Origin: Viridibacillus sp050278625
Lineage (GTDB): Bacteria; Bacillota; Bacilli; Bacillales_A; Planococcaceae
Reading direction: 5' to 3'
Length of the DNA stretch: 64,000 nucleotides
Assembly: GCF_050278625.1 (NCBI RefSeq)
Contig: NZ_JBNNTI010000001.1
Coordinates: forward strand, 310,001-374,000
Shown here: positions 42,277 to 50,345 of the stretch, piece after piece
How the letters are laid out: each line of letters begins with the position of its first letter
Position numbering within the stretch: position 1 is the first letter of the stretch
Program-made: the position numbers and the translations under genes
The notes under the pieces: model-generated
What the model saw: the letters and a program-made list of their open reading frames with translations, nothing else
What the model was told of the DNA's origin: nothing
The model's database searches: none

Positions 42277-43362
42277 TTAAATTTTGCGTTTTATACGGTA
42301 TACATAAGCTAAAACTTCTGCAACCGCTTTGAAAAACTCATCTGGGATGCGACCCCCAACTTCCACTTGATCATACATTGCTCTAGCCAATGGCCGATTT
42401 TCTACCATCACAACATCATTTTCTTTAGCAATTAATTTAATCTTTTGTGCGATAAAATCGGTACCTTTAGCAACAACTTTTGGTGCATCCATACTATCCT
42501 CATCATACTGTAGTGCGATTGCATAGTGGGTTGGATTTGTAATCACAACATCTGCTTTCGGCACTTCTGACATCATACGGCGCATTGCCATTTCACGTTG
42601 ACGTTGCTTAATTTTTGATTTTATGAGGGGGTCACCCTCTGTATTTTTATACTCATCTTTAATATCCTGTTTGGACATTTTTAAGTTTTTTTCATAATCA
42701 AACTTCTGATAGAAATAATCTAAGATTGCCACACAAAATAATGTTAATGAAGCTGCAATCCCCATTATCACTGTTAATTTTCCAACAGTTATTAATGTTA
42801 CCCATGGTGATTTAAAAGACAAACTTAGTACATCATCTATGTTCATGAGAAGAATAACTGTTGTAACCGATCCGATAAAGGTTATTTTTAAAACCGATTT
42901 TAGTAGTTCAATAATAGCTTTTAATGAGAACATCCGCTTTAACCCTTTAATGGGATCAAGCTTCTTTAAATCAAATTTTAATGACTCCGTTGTAAAAAGC
43001 AATCCAAATTGAAAGAAGTTTCCCGAGAGACTAGCGATTACCGCAATTACCATAATCGGTAATAAAACAATTGCCATCTCAATCATAACTTCTTTATAAA
43101 CTTCCATTACCGAGCTAATCGAAATGGATTCAACTAACAAGTATCGACTAAATGTTTGTTTAAAAAATGCCATAACGCTATCTCGCATAAATCCGGCGCC
43201 AAATAATAAAAACAAAAAAACTGATAGGAGGACAATTGCACTAGTGACATCCTGACTTTTTAAAACTTGACCTTTTTTACGGGCATCTAATCTTTTCTTC
43301 GGTGTTGCTTTTTCAGTTTTTTCTCCCGCAAAAAATTGTAAATCAAGACGAATATATTGCAT
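42277..43362 (-). CDS. flhB: Flagellar export specificity switch FlhB
   Basis: The 361-residue membrane protein controls the switch from hook to filament export. It shows the N-terminal LQFFAGEKTEKATPKKR, four membrane segments and the autocleavage motif NPTH in VVITNPTHYAIALQY in the C-terminal cytoplasmic domain. I start it at the ATG at 43362 (MQYIRLDLQ), because AGGTGGTGG lies just upstream and the in-frame GTGs before it fall inside that site. It begins one base after the fliR stop. Confidence 0.96.
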   Translation of the reverse strand: MQYIRLDLQFFAGEKTEKATPKKRLDARKKGQVLKSQDVTSAIVLLSVFLFLLFGAGFMRDSVMAFFKQTFSRYLLVESISISSVMEVYKEVMIEMAIVLLPIMVIAVIASLSGNFFQFGLLFTTESLKFDLKKLDPIKGLKRMFSLKAIIELLKSVLKITFIGSVTTVILLMNIDDVLSLSFKSPWVTLITVGKLTVIMGIAASLTLFCVAILDYFYQKFDYEKNLKMSKQDIKDEYKNTEGDPLIKSKIKQRQREMAMRRMMSEVPKADVVITNPTHYAIALQYDEDSMDAPKVVAKGTDFIAQKIKLIAKENDVVMVENRPLARAMYDQVEVGGRIPDEFFKAVAEVLAYVYRIKRKI

Positions 43363-43363
43363 C

Positions 43364-44140
43364 TTATCCACCACCTATTAGAACCATAAAGTCACGCATA
43401 CTAACAATCATAATATTAAATAATTTTTGAATAACTGAGACCATTACACCCATCATTGTTATAAGTACAAGAAAACTCACACCGATTTTAATTGGGAAAC
43501 CAACCACAAAAATATTCAGTTGAGGAACGGTTCTAGCTGTTATCCCTAACGCAATATCGACTAAAAATAGAGTTGCAACAATTGGAATTGCCATTTGAAA
43601 AGCGATACCAAATACTGTAGCAAACATCTTAATGATAAATTCAGTGGAGTTTTCCGAGCCAAAGGATGGCCACATTTCTCCAATCGGCAGATATTCATAA
43701 CTGTAATAAATACCATCTAACAGTAAATGATGCCCATTTATACCAAGTAACACAAGCATTGCTAGCGTATTAAAGAATTGACCTAAAAGTGGACTTTGTG
43801 CCCCCGTCTGTGGATCTATTATATTCGCAATAGCAAAACCCATCTGAAAGTCTATAAAACTTCCAGCTATTTGGATAGCTGACATAATCATATAAGCGAT
43901 TAAGCCGATTATTAAACCAACCATTGCTTCTTTCATAACTAATAATATGTATTCCCCGTTTACTTCCAAGGGAGTAACGTCAATTGTGTAGTACATCATC
44001 CATGCAAGTACTGCCGCTAATGTAAGTCGCATTTTCGGCGGAATTGTTTTATAAGAAAACAAAGGTACCGTTATAAAAAATGCTGAGATTCGCACAAGAA
44101 TGAGAAGGAACACCGTTACTTTAGGAACTAGTTCTTCCAT
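43364..44140 (-). CDS. fliR: Flagellar export gate protein FliR
   Basis: The 258-residue integral membrane protein joins FliP and FliQ to form the export channel. Six or so hydrophobic helices are visible, with conserved features QMGFAIANIIDPQTGAQSPL and the C-terminal VPQLNIFVVGFPIKIGVSFLV. It follows fliQ by four bases and precedes flhB. Confidence 0.96.
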   Translation of the reverse strand: MEELVPKVTVFLLILVRISAFFITVPLFSYKTIPPKMRLTLAAVLAWMMYYTIDVTPLEVNGEYILLVMKEAMVGLIIGLIAYMIMSAIQIAGSFIDFQMGFAIANIIDPQTGAQSPLLGQFFNTLAMLVLLGINGHHLLLDGIYYSYEYLPIGEMWPSFGSENSTEFIIKMFATVFGIAFQMAIPIVATLFLVDIALGITARTVPQLNIFVVGFPIKIGVSFLVLITMMGVMVSVIQKLFNIMIVSMRDFMVLIGGG

Positions 44141-44144
44141 TCAC

Positions 44145-44414
44145 TCACCCTACATATCGCAGTAAATTTTCAAATATATCTGTTGCATACGAAGTCACTT
44201 GCGTAAGCATCCAAGGCCCAAAAAACACAATACCGACTAAAACAGCGATGATTTTCGGCACAAAGGCAAGCGTTTGCTCTTGAATTTGTGTTGTTGCTTG
44301 GAAAATACTGACTGCTAAACCAGTAATCAAAGCAATTAGTAATAAAGGCCCTGAAGTTAGTAGGACAACTTTTATGGCACGTTCTGCAACTGAAATGACC
44401 ATTTCACCTGTCAT
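44145..44414 (-). CDS. fliQ: Flagellar export gate protein FliQ
   Basis: The 89-residue protein has two membrane helices joined by QATTQIQEQTLAFVPK, the family signature, and forms the outer layer of the export channel with FliP and FliR. Length is typical. It lies in the fliP-fliQ-fliR order found in nearly all flagellated bacteria. Confidence 0.97.
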   Translation of the reverse strand: MTGEMVISVAERAIKVVLLTSGPLLLIALITGLAVSIFQATTQIQEQTLAFVPKIIAVLVGIVFFGPWMLTQVTSYATDIFENLLRYVG

Positions 44415-44427
44415 ATTGATTCATCCC

Positions 44428-45093
44428 CTAAAAGCTTTGCAGCAATGATTTCATTACAAGATACCAGCCATCTACAAGAACAAATAATAGGATTTTAAAA
44501 GGGAGAGAAATCATTACTGGTGGTAACATCATCATTCCCATAGACATTAATACACTTGCGACAATCATATCTATTACGAGGAATGGTATGAAAATCATGA
44601 AGCCTATCTGAAAAGCAGTTTTAATCTCACTTAACGCAAAGGCAGGTACTAAAGTAGTTAATGAAATATCCTGAATCGTTTCAGGACGTTCTGCACCAGA
44701 ATATTTTAAAAACAAATCTAAATCCTTCTGTCTTGTATGCTGACTCATAAAATCTTTAAATGGTCCACTAGCTTTGTCGTAAGCTTCATCCAAAGTGATT
44801 TTTTCATCAAAAAGAGGCTGTAATGCTTCTTTATTCACCTCTTGGAATGTTGGTGCCATGATAAAGAATGTTAAAAAAAGTGCCAATCCAACGATAACTT
44901 GGTTTGGAGGCATTTGTTGTGTAGCTAGAGCTGTACGTACGAACGATAGGACTATAACAATCCTTGTAAAAGATGTCATTAGTATTAGAATACTTGGCGC
45001 TAATGATAGGACTGTTAGCATTAACATCAGTTTTACAGAGGTAGAAACATTGGATGGATTACTGTCTGAGAAATAATTAACTAAATCACTCAT
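44428..45093 (-). CDS. fliP: Flagellar export gate protein FliP
   Basis: The 221-residue membrane protein is the core of the export channel. It begins without an obvious long signal peptide and shows SLAPSILILMTSFTRIVIVL, RTALATQQMPPNQVIVGLAL, the ELKTAFQIGF-like segment (SEIKTAFQIGFMIFIPFLVI) and the C-terminal GMMMLPPVMISLPFKILLF. Its start overlaps the fliZ stop by four bases. Confidence 0.97.
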   Translation of the reverse strand: MSDLVNYFSDSNPSNVSTSVKLMLMLTVLSLAPSILILMTSFTRIVIVLSFVRTALATQQMPPNQVIVGLALFLTFFIMAPTFQEVNKEALQPLFDEKITLDEAYDKASGPFKDFMSQHTRQKDLDLFLKYSGAERPETIQDISLTTLVPAFALSEIKTAFQIGFMIFIPFLVIDMIVASVLMSMGMMMLPPVMISLPFKILLFVLVDGWYLVMKSLLQSF

Positions 45094-45776
45094 TCTTTAT
45101 CGCTCTCCTTTTGCTTCCACTCATTCAAATCTTTACTACGTTCAGATTTTATTTTTGAGATTTTTTCTTGAAATATATCTTTAAATTCATCGTTTGGCTT
45201 AGCATTTACATTCGATGAAGGTCGTACTTTTTCTTTTAAACTAGTAATAAGATCTGCGATAAATGGAACTTGATTAGCTAGATCCTGTTTATCGTTGTAT
45301 AAGGTCATTAGACTCTCTTTTTCGACATCACTTGAGATTTCCTTAAGAATATGTACATCTTCACCAACACCAACCAGATAGAGCGAATCTCCTACTTTTA
45401 AGAGCTGCACAGACTTCTGTTGGCCTAAAGATAGTCCTCCTAAATTTTGCATCAATTGATTATGTTGATATTTTTGATTGCGACTATTGACGAATTTTAA
45501 CATTCCGTATAGCAGCACAACAACAAAAATAAGAGCTAAAATCATTTTAATATAATCCCATGGAGACAAGCCGACAGCTGTCGATTGTGTGTTTTTATCG
45601 ACAGCTGTAGTTGAATCCTCTTTACATGCATCTGGGCCTTTTAAACATTTAGCAACCTTGTCATCCGAATCAGCAAAAGCTGATGTCGGGTTTAACATAG
45701 GGGTGATAAATGTAATGGTAATTAATGATGCACACAACATCAGTTTCAATAAGGCTTTATAAAACATTCTGATCAA
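45090..45776 (-). CDS. fliZ: Flagellar biosynthesis protein FliZ (FliO family)
   Basis: The 228-residue protein has an N-terminal signal-like segment (residues 10-36, ending SAFADS), a Cys-containing charged stretch and a second membrane helix (YIKMILALIFVVVLLYGMLKF), followed by the FliO domain with LGGLSLGQQKSVQLLKVGDSLYLVGV. The C-terminus is highly charged. In Bacillus this gene is fliZ, and it helps assemble the FliP complex. It overlaps cheY and fliP by four bases each. Confidence 0.92.
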   Translation of the reverse strand: MIRMFYKALLKLMLCASLITITFITPMLNPTSAFADSDDKVAKCLKGPDACKEDSTTAVDKNTQSTAVGLSPWDYIKMILALIFVVVLLYGMLKFVNSRNQKYQHNQLMQNLGGLSLGQQKSVQLLKVGDSLYLVGVGEDVHILKEISSDVEKESLMTLYNDKQDLANQVPFIADLITSLKEKVRPSSNVNAKPNDEFKDIFQEKISKIKSERSKDLNEWKQKESDKE

Positions 45777-46135
45777 CCTAACGCTTTTTGGATTGCTTCG
45801 ATAACGCGATCAGCTTGGAAAGGTTTAACGATAAAGTCTTTTGCACCCGCTTGAATTGCATCGATTACCATTGCTTGTTGTCCCATTGCTGAGCACATAA
45901 TAACAATCGCACTTGGATCTTTTTCTTTTATAGATTTTAATGCGGCAATTCCATCCATCTCAGGCATAGTAATATCCATTGTTACTAAATCTGGTTTTAA
46001 TTCGTTGAACTTTTCAATAGCTTGAGCGCCATCTCCAGCTTCCCCCACTACTTCAAAACCATTTTTTGTCAAAATATCCTTGATCATCATGCGCATGAAA
46101 GCTGCGTCATCCACAATTAAAATCCTTTTAGACAT
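45773..46135 (-). CDS. cheY: Chemotaxis response regulator CheY
   Basis: The 120-residue single-domain receiver carries the signal from CheA to the motor. The acidic pair is in ILIVDDAAFMRMM, the phosphoacceptor is Asp54 in VTMDITMPEMDG, and Lys in DFIVKPFQADR completes the site. I start it at the ATG at 46135, with GGAGG eight bases upstream; an in-frame ATG 15 bases earlier would overlap that site. It lies between fliY and fliZ, as in B. subtilis. Confidence 0.97.
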   Translation of the reverse strand: MSKRILIVDDAAFMRMMIKDILTKNGFEVVGEAGDGAQAIEKFNELKPDLVTMDITMPEMDGIAALKSIKEKDPSAIVIMCSAMGQQAMVIDAIQAGAKDFIVKPFQADRVIEAIQKALG

Positions 46136-46157
46136 GTTTAACTCCTCCAATAACTAT

Positions 46158-47339
46158 CTATCTTAGATTGTTTAAGCGATCCGCTTTACTCAAAATATCT
46201 GTAATACGAACACCGAAGTTTTCGTCTATTACAACTACTTCTCCTTTAGCAATGAGACGGCTGTTTACTAGTATATCAACCGGTTCACCAGCAAGTTTAT
46301 CAAGTTCAATAATAGAGCCACTTGCTAGTTCTAATATCTCTTTTACGGAACGCTTCGTACGTCCTAATTCAACAGTAACTTGCAGTGGTATGTCAAGTAG
46401 CATATTTAAATTTCTAGCTTCCGCTTGTTTCAATGATGCATTTTCAAAGCTAGCAAATTGTGCTTGTTGTACATTTGCTGGCTGTTGTGTATACATTGGT
46501 CTTTCAGGCATAGCATAAGATTGTTGATACATTTGTTCTTGAACCGGAGCAGGTTGCGCTACTGGTTCTTGTTGTATCGGCGGTGCTTGAACTGGTGCTG
46601 CTTGTTGTACAGGTGCTGGTGCCACCATAGTTGAAGCAACTTCATCAGTATCTTGATTCATTAATTGATTGACTAATTTCTTACTAAATCCTAGTGGTAG
46701 TAATTGCATAATATCTGAATCTATTAAAGTACCAATTTTTAAACGGAACGAAACTTTAACAAGTAAATCTTCTTCAGGAATATTATCTTTACCTTCATCT
46801 TTGGAAATATTCATCAAATCGATTGATGGCGGAGAAATGTCAACTTTTTTATTAAAGATCGTAGACATAGATGTTGCAGCAGAACCCATCATTTGGTTCA
46901 TAGCTTCCTGTACAGCACTTAAATGGATCTCACCAAGTTCATCTGCAGGGCTAACACCATCCCCACCTAACATTAAATCAGCAATAATTGCTGCATCAGA
47001 TTGTTTAATGACTAATAAGTTCATACCCACAAGGCCTGTAGTATATTCTACTTGAACCGCTACATATGGGTGAGGAAACTCTTCCTCCAAATTATCACGA
47101 TTAATCATGCTGATTGTTGGTGTTGTAATATCAACTTTTTGGCCTAGCAACGATGATAACGCAGTTGCAGAACTACCAAAAGAAATATTACCGATTTCTC
47201 CTAGAGCATCTTGAGATAATGCATCTAAATATTCTTCTACTTTATATTCAATTTGAGAAGACTTTTTGTTTTCTAGTTCGGGAGATTCGCCTCTTAATAG
47301 GGCTTCAATTTCATCTTGTGATAACATTTCATCACTCAT
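46158..47339 (-). CDS. fliY: Flagellar switch phosphatase FliY
   Basis: The 393-residue protein combines a FliM-like N-terminal CheY-binding peptide (LSQDEIEALLRGES), a CheC-like phosphatase domain with two motifs (QDALGEIGNISFGSSATALS and IHLSAVQEAMNQMMGSAATS), a Pro/Gln-rich linker (about residues 245-300) and a C-terminal FliN domain (LDIPLQVTVELGRTKRSVKEIL). It is the C-ring component that removes phosphate from CheY-P. Its ATG at 47339 overlaps the fliM stop by eight bases, with AAAGGAGGAG upstream; the TTG just before it is less likely. Confidence 0.96.
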   Translation of the reverse strand: MSDEMLSQDEIEALLRGESPELENKKSSQIEYKVEEYLDALSQDALGEIGNISFGSSATALSSLLGQKVDITTPTISMINRDNLEEEFPHPYVAVQVEYTTGLVGMNLLVIKQSDAAIIADLMLGGDGVSPADELGEIHLSAVQEAMNQMMGSAATSMSTIFNKKVDISPPSIDLMNISKDEGKDNIPEEDLLVKVSFRLKIGTLIDSDIMQLLPLGFSKKLVNQLMNQDTDEVASTMVAPAPVQQAAPVQAPPIQQEPVAQPAPVQEQMYQQSYAMPERPMYTQQPANVQQAQFASFENASLKQAEARNLNMLLDIPLQVTVELGRTKRSVKEILELASGSIIELDKLAGEPVDILVNSRLIAKGEVVVIDENFGVRITDILSKADRLNNLR

Positions 47340-48330
47340 CAACTTCGTCTCCTCCTTTCAAAGACTCTATAACTTGAACAGCCATTCGTTTCTTCAGTTT
47401 CCCTGGTTGAACAGTAAATTTAGGTACATCGCCAACTTTTAGTGTAAGTGGTTGGCTAATTTTTTGATCCAGTTGAATAACATCACCTTGTAATAATAGA
47501 AGGAAGTCTTCAATTGTTATTTCCGCATTACCAAGCTCTGTTATTACTGGTAAATTAGATTGTTTTACACTATTTTCAAGAATCGCAGTTTGTTCTGGCG
47601 AAACTTCTTTTTTATTAGATTGCATCCAGTAACGAACAGATAGATTCGGTACGATTGGCTCTAATACGACATGAGGGATACAAATATTAATCATGCCACT
47701 TGTTTCACCAATGATTGAATTGAATGAAATAACAACAACCGTTTCATTGGGTGAAATCATTTGTAAGAACTGCGGATTTACTTCAAGCTCCGATAACGCT
47801 GGATCAATATCAGCGATATTTGCCCATGCTTCACGTAAGTTATCGAATGAGCGTTCAAATAAATTTGTCATAATTTTCGTTTCGATTTCAGTTAAGTTAT
47901 CGACGTTACTATGACTTGCACCTGAACCACCCATTAAACGATCTAACATAGAATACGCAATATTAGGGTTAATCTCCATCAGGATGTTACCGTCTAAAGG
48001 TGGTACTTCAAATACATTTATGAGTGTCATATTCGGAATTGAACGAATGAACTCTTCAAATGGAATCTGATCCACAGATGCTACAGTTATTTGCACATAT
48101 GTTCTAAGCTGAGCTGAGAAAAATGTTGTTAAAAGACGTGCAAAGTTTTCATGTATTCGGGTTAAACTTCGGATTTGATCTTTTGAAAAACGAAGGGCGC
48201 GTTTAAAGTCATAAACTTTAACTTTTCTAGCTTCTTCATCTTTCATAATATCATCAGCCGTCATCTCACCCGTTGATAACGCTGATAAAAGCGCATCAAT
48301 CTCGGACTGGGATAACACATCTCCTGCCAT
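47332..48330 (-). CDS. fliM: Flagellar motor switch protein FliM
   Basis: The 332-residue protein forms the C-ring body and binds CheY-P. It has the N-terminal docking peptide VLSQSEIDALLSALSTGE, the middle domain with VYDFKRALRFSKDQIRSLTR and NPNIAYSMLDRLMGGSG, and a C-terminal SpoA/FliN-like domain (ITIEDFLLLLQGDVIQLDQ). It follows fliL by about 30 bases and overlaps fliY downstream. Confidence 0.98.
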   Translation of the reverse strand: MAGDVLSQSEIDALLSALSTGEMTADDIMKDEEARKVKVYDFKRALRFSKDQIRSLTRIHENFARLLTTFFSAQLRTYVQITVASVDQIPFEEFIRSIPNMTLINVFEVPPLDGNILMEINPNIAYSMLDRLMGGSGASHSNVDNLTEIETKIMTNLFERSFDNLREAWANIADIDPALSELEVNPQFLQMISPNETVVVISFNSIIGETSGMINICIPHVVLEPIVPNLSVRYWMQSNKKEVSPEQTAILENSVKQSNLPVITELGNAEITIEDFLLLLQGDVIQLDQKISQPLTLKVGDVPKFTVQPGKLKKRMAVQVIESLKGGDEVDE

Positions 48331-48360
48331 TTTCCCACCTCCTTTTCAAAATAATTAACT

Positions 48361-48786
48361 TTACTGAATGATGTAGGAAGTAATGTAAACTTCTTGTACC
48401 TTACCATCTTGCATCAGTTCATTAAATCTTGTTTTTAATGTTTTTTCAAGCATTTTCTTTCCTTTTTTACCTTCTAAAGCCTCTTTTGTCATTTCTGACA
48501 TTTCTTCAATCACAATACTTTTCACTTGGAAATCACGTTTACCGATTTCTTTACCTGCTTTTTTGCTATCAGTTTGGATTTTCAATGACATTTTAACAAA
48601 ATTTGTTCCAGCAAGGTTTGTTGTCAATTCAGGAACATCTACAGAAGCTTCGATGATTTCATCGATACTTGGTTCTTTGGCGCTTCCTTTGTTCAACTGA
48701 TTGACGGTCACCAAAGCAATCACACCAATCAGTGTAATCGAAACTAAAATAATTAACATAATGGTTAAAAGCTTGTTATTCTTCAT
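48361..48786 (-). CDS. fliL: Flagellar basal-body protein FliL
   Basis: The 141-residue protein has a single N-terminal membrane helix (about residues 7-27) and an extracytoplasmic domain that supports the stators around the basal body. The family features LTTNLAGTNFVKMSLKIQTD and KTRFNELMQDGKVQEVYITSY are visible. I start it at the ATG at 48786, six bases after AAGAGGTG; an in-frame GTG at 48795 is part of that site. It overlaps the swrD stop by 11 bases. Confidence 0.94.
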   Translation of the reverse strand: MKNNKLLTIMLIILVSITLIGVIALVTVNQLNKGSAKEPSIDEIIEASVDVPELTTNLAGTNFVKMSLKIQTDSKKAGKEIGKRDFQVKSIVIEEMSEMTKEALEGKKGKKMLEKTLKTRFNELMQDGKVQEVYITSYIIQ

Positions 48787-48997
48787 CTTCTTCACCTCTT
48801 AAGTGCGGGTTTGATAGGAGTTGTACACTGTGATAAAAAGCAATCATACGTTTACCCACTTCTTTCTCAGTCTCTAATACAACATACTTTCGTCCGGTCG
48901 TTAACGTAATCGTCGTATCAGGAAACTCCTCGACCGATTCTATGTATAAAGCGTTTAATGAGAATGGTTTACCATTTAATTTGGTTACTGTAATCAT
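48776..48997 (-). CDS. swrD: Flagellar protein SwrD (FlbD family)
   Basis: The 73-residue protein matches the FlbD/SwrD family by its start MITVTKLNGKPFSLNALYIE and the ITLTTGRKYVVLET segment. In B. subtilis SwrD is needed for enough flagellar torque to swarm. The ATG is fixed by family similarity and by a stop codon seven codons upstream in frame. It has no Shine-Dalgarno in the normal window; a strong AAAGGAGG lies about 40 bases upstream, on the far side of a hairpin. It lies between flgE and fliL. Confidence 0.92.
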   Translation of the reverse strand: MITVTKLNGKPFSLNALYIESVEEFPDTTITLTTGRKYVVLETEKEVGKRMIAFYHSVQLLSNPHLRGEEDEE

Positions 48998-49045
48998 AGG
49001 AAATAAGGGCCGAGTCTAGAGAGCCGACCCAGCCCCCTCCTTTTA
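48998..49045 (-). promoter_or_regulatory. Hairpin between a strong Shine-Dalgarno and the swrD start
   Basis: On the minus strand AAAGGAGG is followed immediately by GGGCTGGG, which pairs over eight positions (two G-U) with CTCGGCCC. The ATG then lies nine bases beyond the stem. An alternative seven-pair stem GGGTCGG/TCGGCCC occupies the same place. If folded, the hairpin brings the Shine-Dalgarno to normal spacing. It also resembles a weak terminator with the poor U-tract TTATTT. A CTG-initiated 12-codon leader frame ending in the TGA that overlaps the swrD ATG is a third reading. Confidence 0.5.
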
Positions 49046-49068
49046 ATGAAAGTTATTTTAGCTAAAAC

Positions 49069-49863
49069 TTATCGTTTTAAGTTAACAAGCTCTTGTAAAA
49101 TTTCATCAGATGTTGTGATAATACGCGTATTCGCCTGGAAACCACGTTGTGCTACGATCATATCAGTAAATTCTTCTGATAGATCGACGTTAGACATTTC
49201 AAGAGATCCTGATGCGATTTCACCAATACCCTTTTGTCCAGCAGTTCCTGTTGTCGCTTTCCCTGAGTTTGGTGTTTCATTATAATAGTTAGAACCTTCC
49301 TTAGACAACCCACCAGGATTTGGGAACTTAGCTAATTCTAATTGACCTGCTTTTTGCGATACACCATTTTCATCAACATAATCTACAGTCCCATCTTTAC
49401 CGATAGACATACTTTGAGCAGTTGTAGGTATATTTATTATTCCACCAGTTCCTTTTAAATACTTACCGTCTGCATTAACTAAATCACCATTTTTATCCAT
49501 ATAGAAATTCCCTGCACGTGTATATTTCTGATTCGTCCCATTTTTATCCATAACAACAAAGAACCCATCACCAGAAATCGCTAAATCTAGAACTCTGTAA
49601 GTATTTTGCAGTGACCCGCCTTCATGCATCGTATCAATTGCTGCTATTTGAGACCCTAATCCAATTTGTTTTGGGTTTGTACCACCAGTTGTACCTGTTG
49701 GCCCTGAAGCTCCTGCAGCTGTTTGTGACATCATATCCTTGAACACAACACGACCTTTTTTGAAACCATAAGTATTTACGTTGGCGATATTATTACCGAT
49801 AACATCTAATTTTGTTTGGAAATTTTTAAGACCACTGATGCCTGAATACATTGAACGTAGCAT
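49069..49863 (-). CDS. flgE: Flagellar hook protein FlgE (Bacillus short form)
   Basis: The 264-residue protein has the N-terminal rod/hook signature MLRSMYSGISGLKNFQTKLD followed by VIGNNIANVNTYGFKKGRV, and the C-terminal helix SNVDLSEEFTDMIVAQRGFQ with ANTRIITTSDEILQELVNLKR. The size matches the B. subtilis hook protein, once called FlgG, rather than the longer enterobacterial FlgE. The position after flgD supports hook identity. AAGGGAG lies 11 bases before the ATG. Two hairpins occupy the gap to the preceding gene. Confidence 0.93.
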   Translation of the reverse strand: MLRSMYSGISGLKNFQTKLDVIGNNIANVNTYGFKKGRVVFKDMMSQTAAGASGPTGTTGGTNPKQIGLGSQIAAIDTMHEGGSLQNTYRVLDLAISGDGFFVVMDKNGTNQKYTRAGNFYMDKNGDLVNADGKYLKGTGGIINIPTTAQSMSIGKDGTVDYVDENGVSQKAGQLELAKFPNPGGLSKEGSNYYNETPNSGKATTGTAGQKGIGEIASGSLEMSNVDLSEEFTDMIVAQRGFQANTRIITTSDEILQELVNLKR

Positions 49864-49893
49864 AACTTAATTTTCTCCCTTCGATTTTAGAGT

Positions 49894-49946
49894 GTACTGC
49901 TTCTGTCATTTGGCAGTACTAAGGCACCCTTTAAAGGTCCTGCCTT
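49894..49946 (-). repeat. Two adjacent hairpins in the gap before flgE
   Basis: The first hairpin pairs AAGGCA (49941-49946) with TGCCTT (49921-49926) and has CCTTT/AAAGG inside. It covers the stop codon of the upstream gene. The second pairs GTACTGC (49913-49919) with GCAGTAC (49894-49900) around a 12-base loop. Neither has a U-tract, so these look like mRNA processing or stability structures rather than terminators. Confidence 0.6.
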
Positions 49947-50331
49947 ATGTCAGCACAATTGTGCCGTCGATATTGGTGAATATTTGATCTTGTGCTTCAT
50001 CACGATCCATCGCTGTAATAACCGTAGCGTTTTTCGCACTGACTATGAGCGCAGCCTGATCAGTTAAAACAAGTGAATCAATAACGCCTTTTGAACGTGC
50101 TTCGAATACTTTGTCTGTAATTCGTTGCCATTGTTTTTCATCAATATGAATATTGCGTTCGTTAAGACGAGCTGATGCGTGTTTACTTATTTTTAACTGA
50201 TGATTAGTTGCTTTTTCTAACTCTTGACTAAAAGATTGTTTACTTGTAGAAATACTCGGTCTTTTAACCGGTTGTTGCCTTAATGTTGGTTGAAGCGGTT
50301 GTATATGTTGCTGAAATCTTATTTTATCCAT
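49945..50331 (-). CDS. Flagellar operon protein, TIGR02530-like
   Basis: The 128-residue protein has a basic, Gln/Pro-rich N-terminus, a helix KQSFSQELEKATNHQLKISK and a compact C-terminal domain: HASARLNERNIHIDEKQW, SKGVIDSLVLTDQAALIVSA, ATVITAMDR and TNIDGTIVLT. This matches my recollection of a flagellar-operon family (TIGR02530) found between flgD and flgE in several Bacillota and believed to aid hook or cap assembly; I do not place it in B. subtilis 168. The start is the ATG at 50331, five bases after GAGGTG; the TTG before it is less likely. It lies 14 bases after flgD. Confidence 0.8.
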   Translation of the reverse strand: MDKIRFQQHIQPLQPTLRQQPVKRPSISTSKQSFSQELEKATNHQLKISKHASARLNERNIHIDEKQWQRITDKVFEARSKGVIDSLVLTDQAALIVSAKNATVITAMDRDEAQDQIFTNIDGTIVLT

Positions 50332-50345
50332 CAAAACACCTCAGC

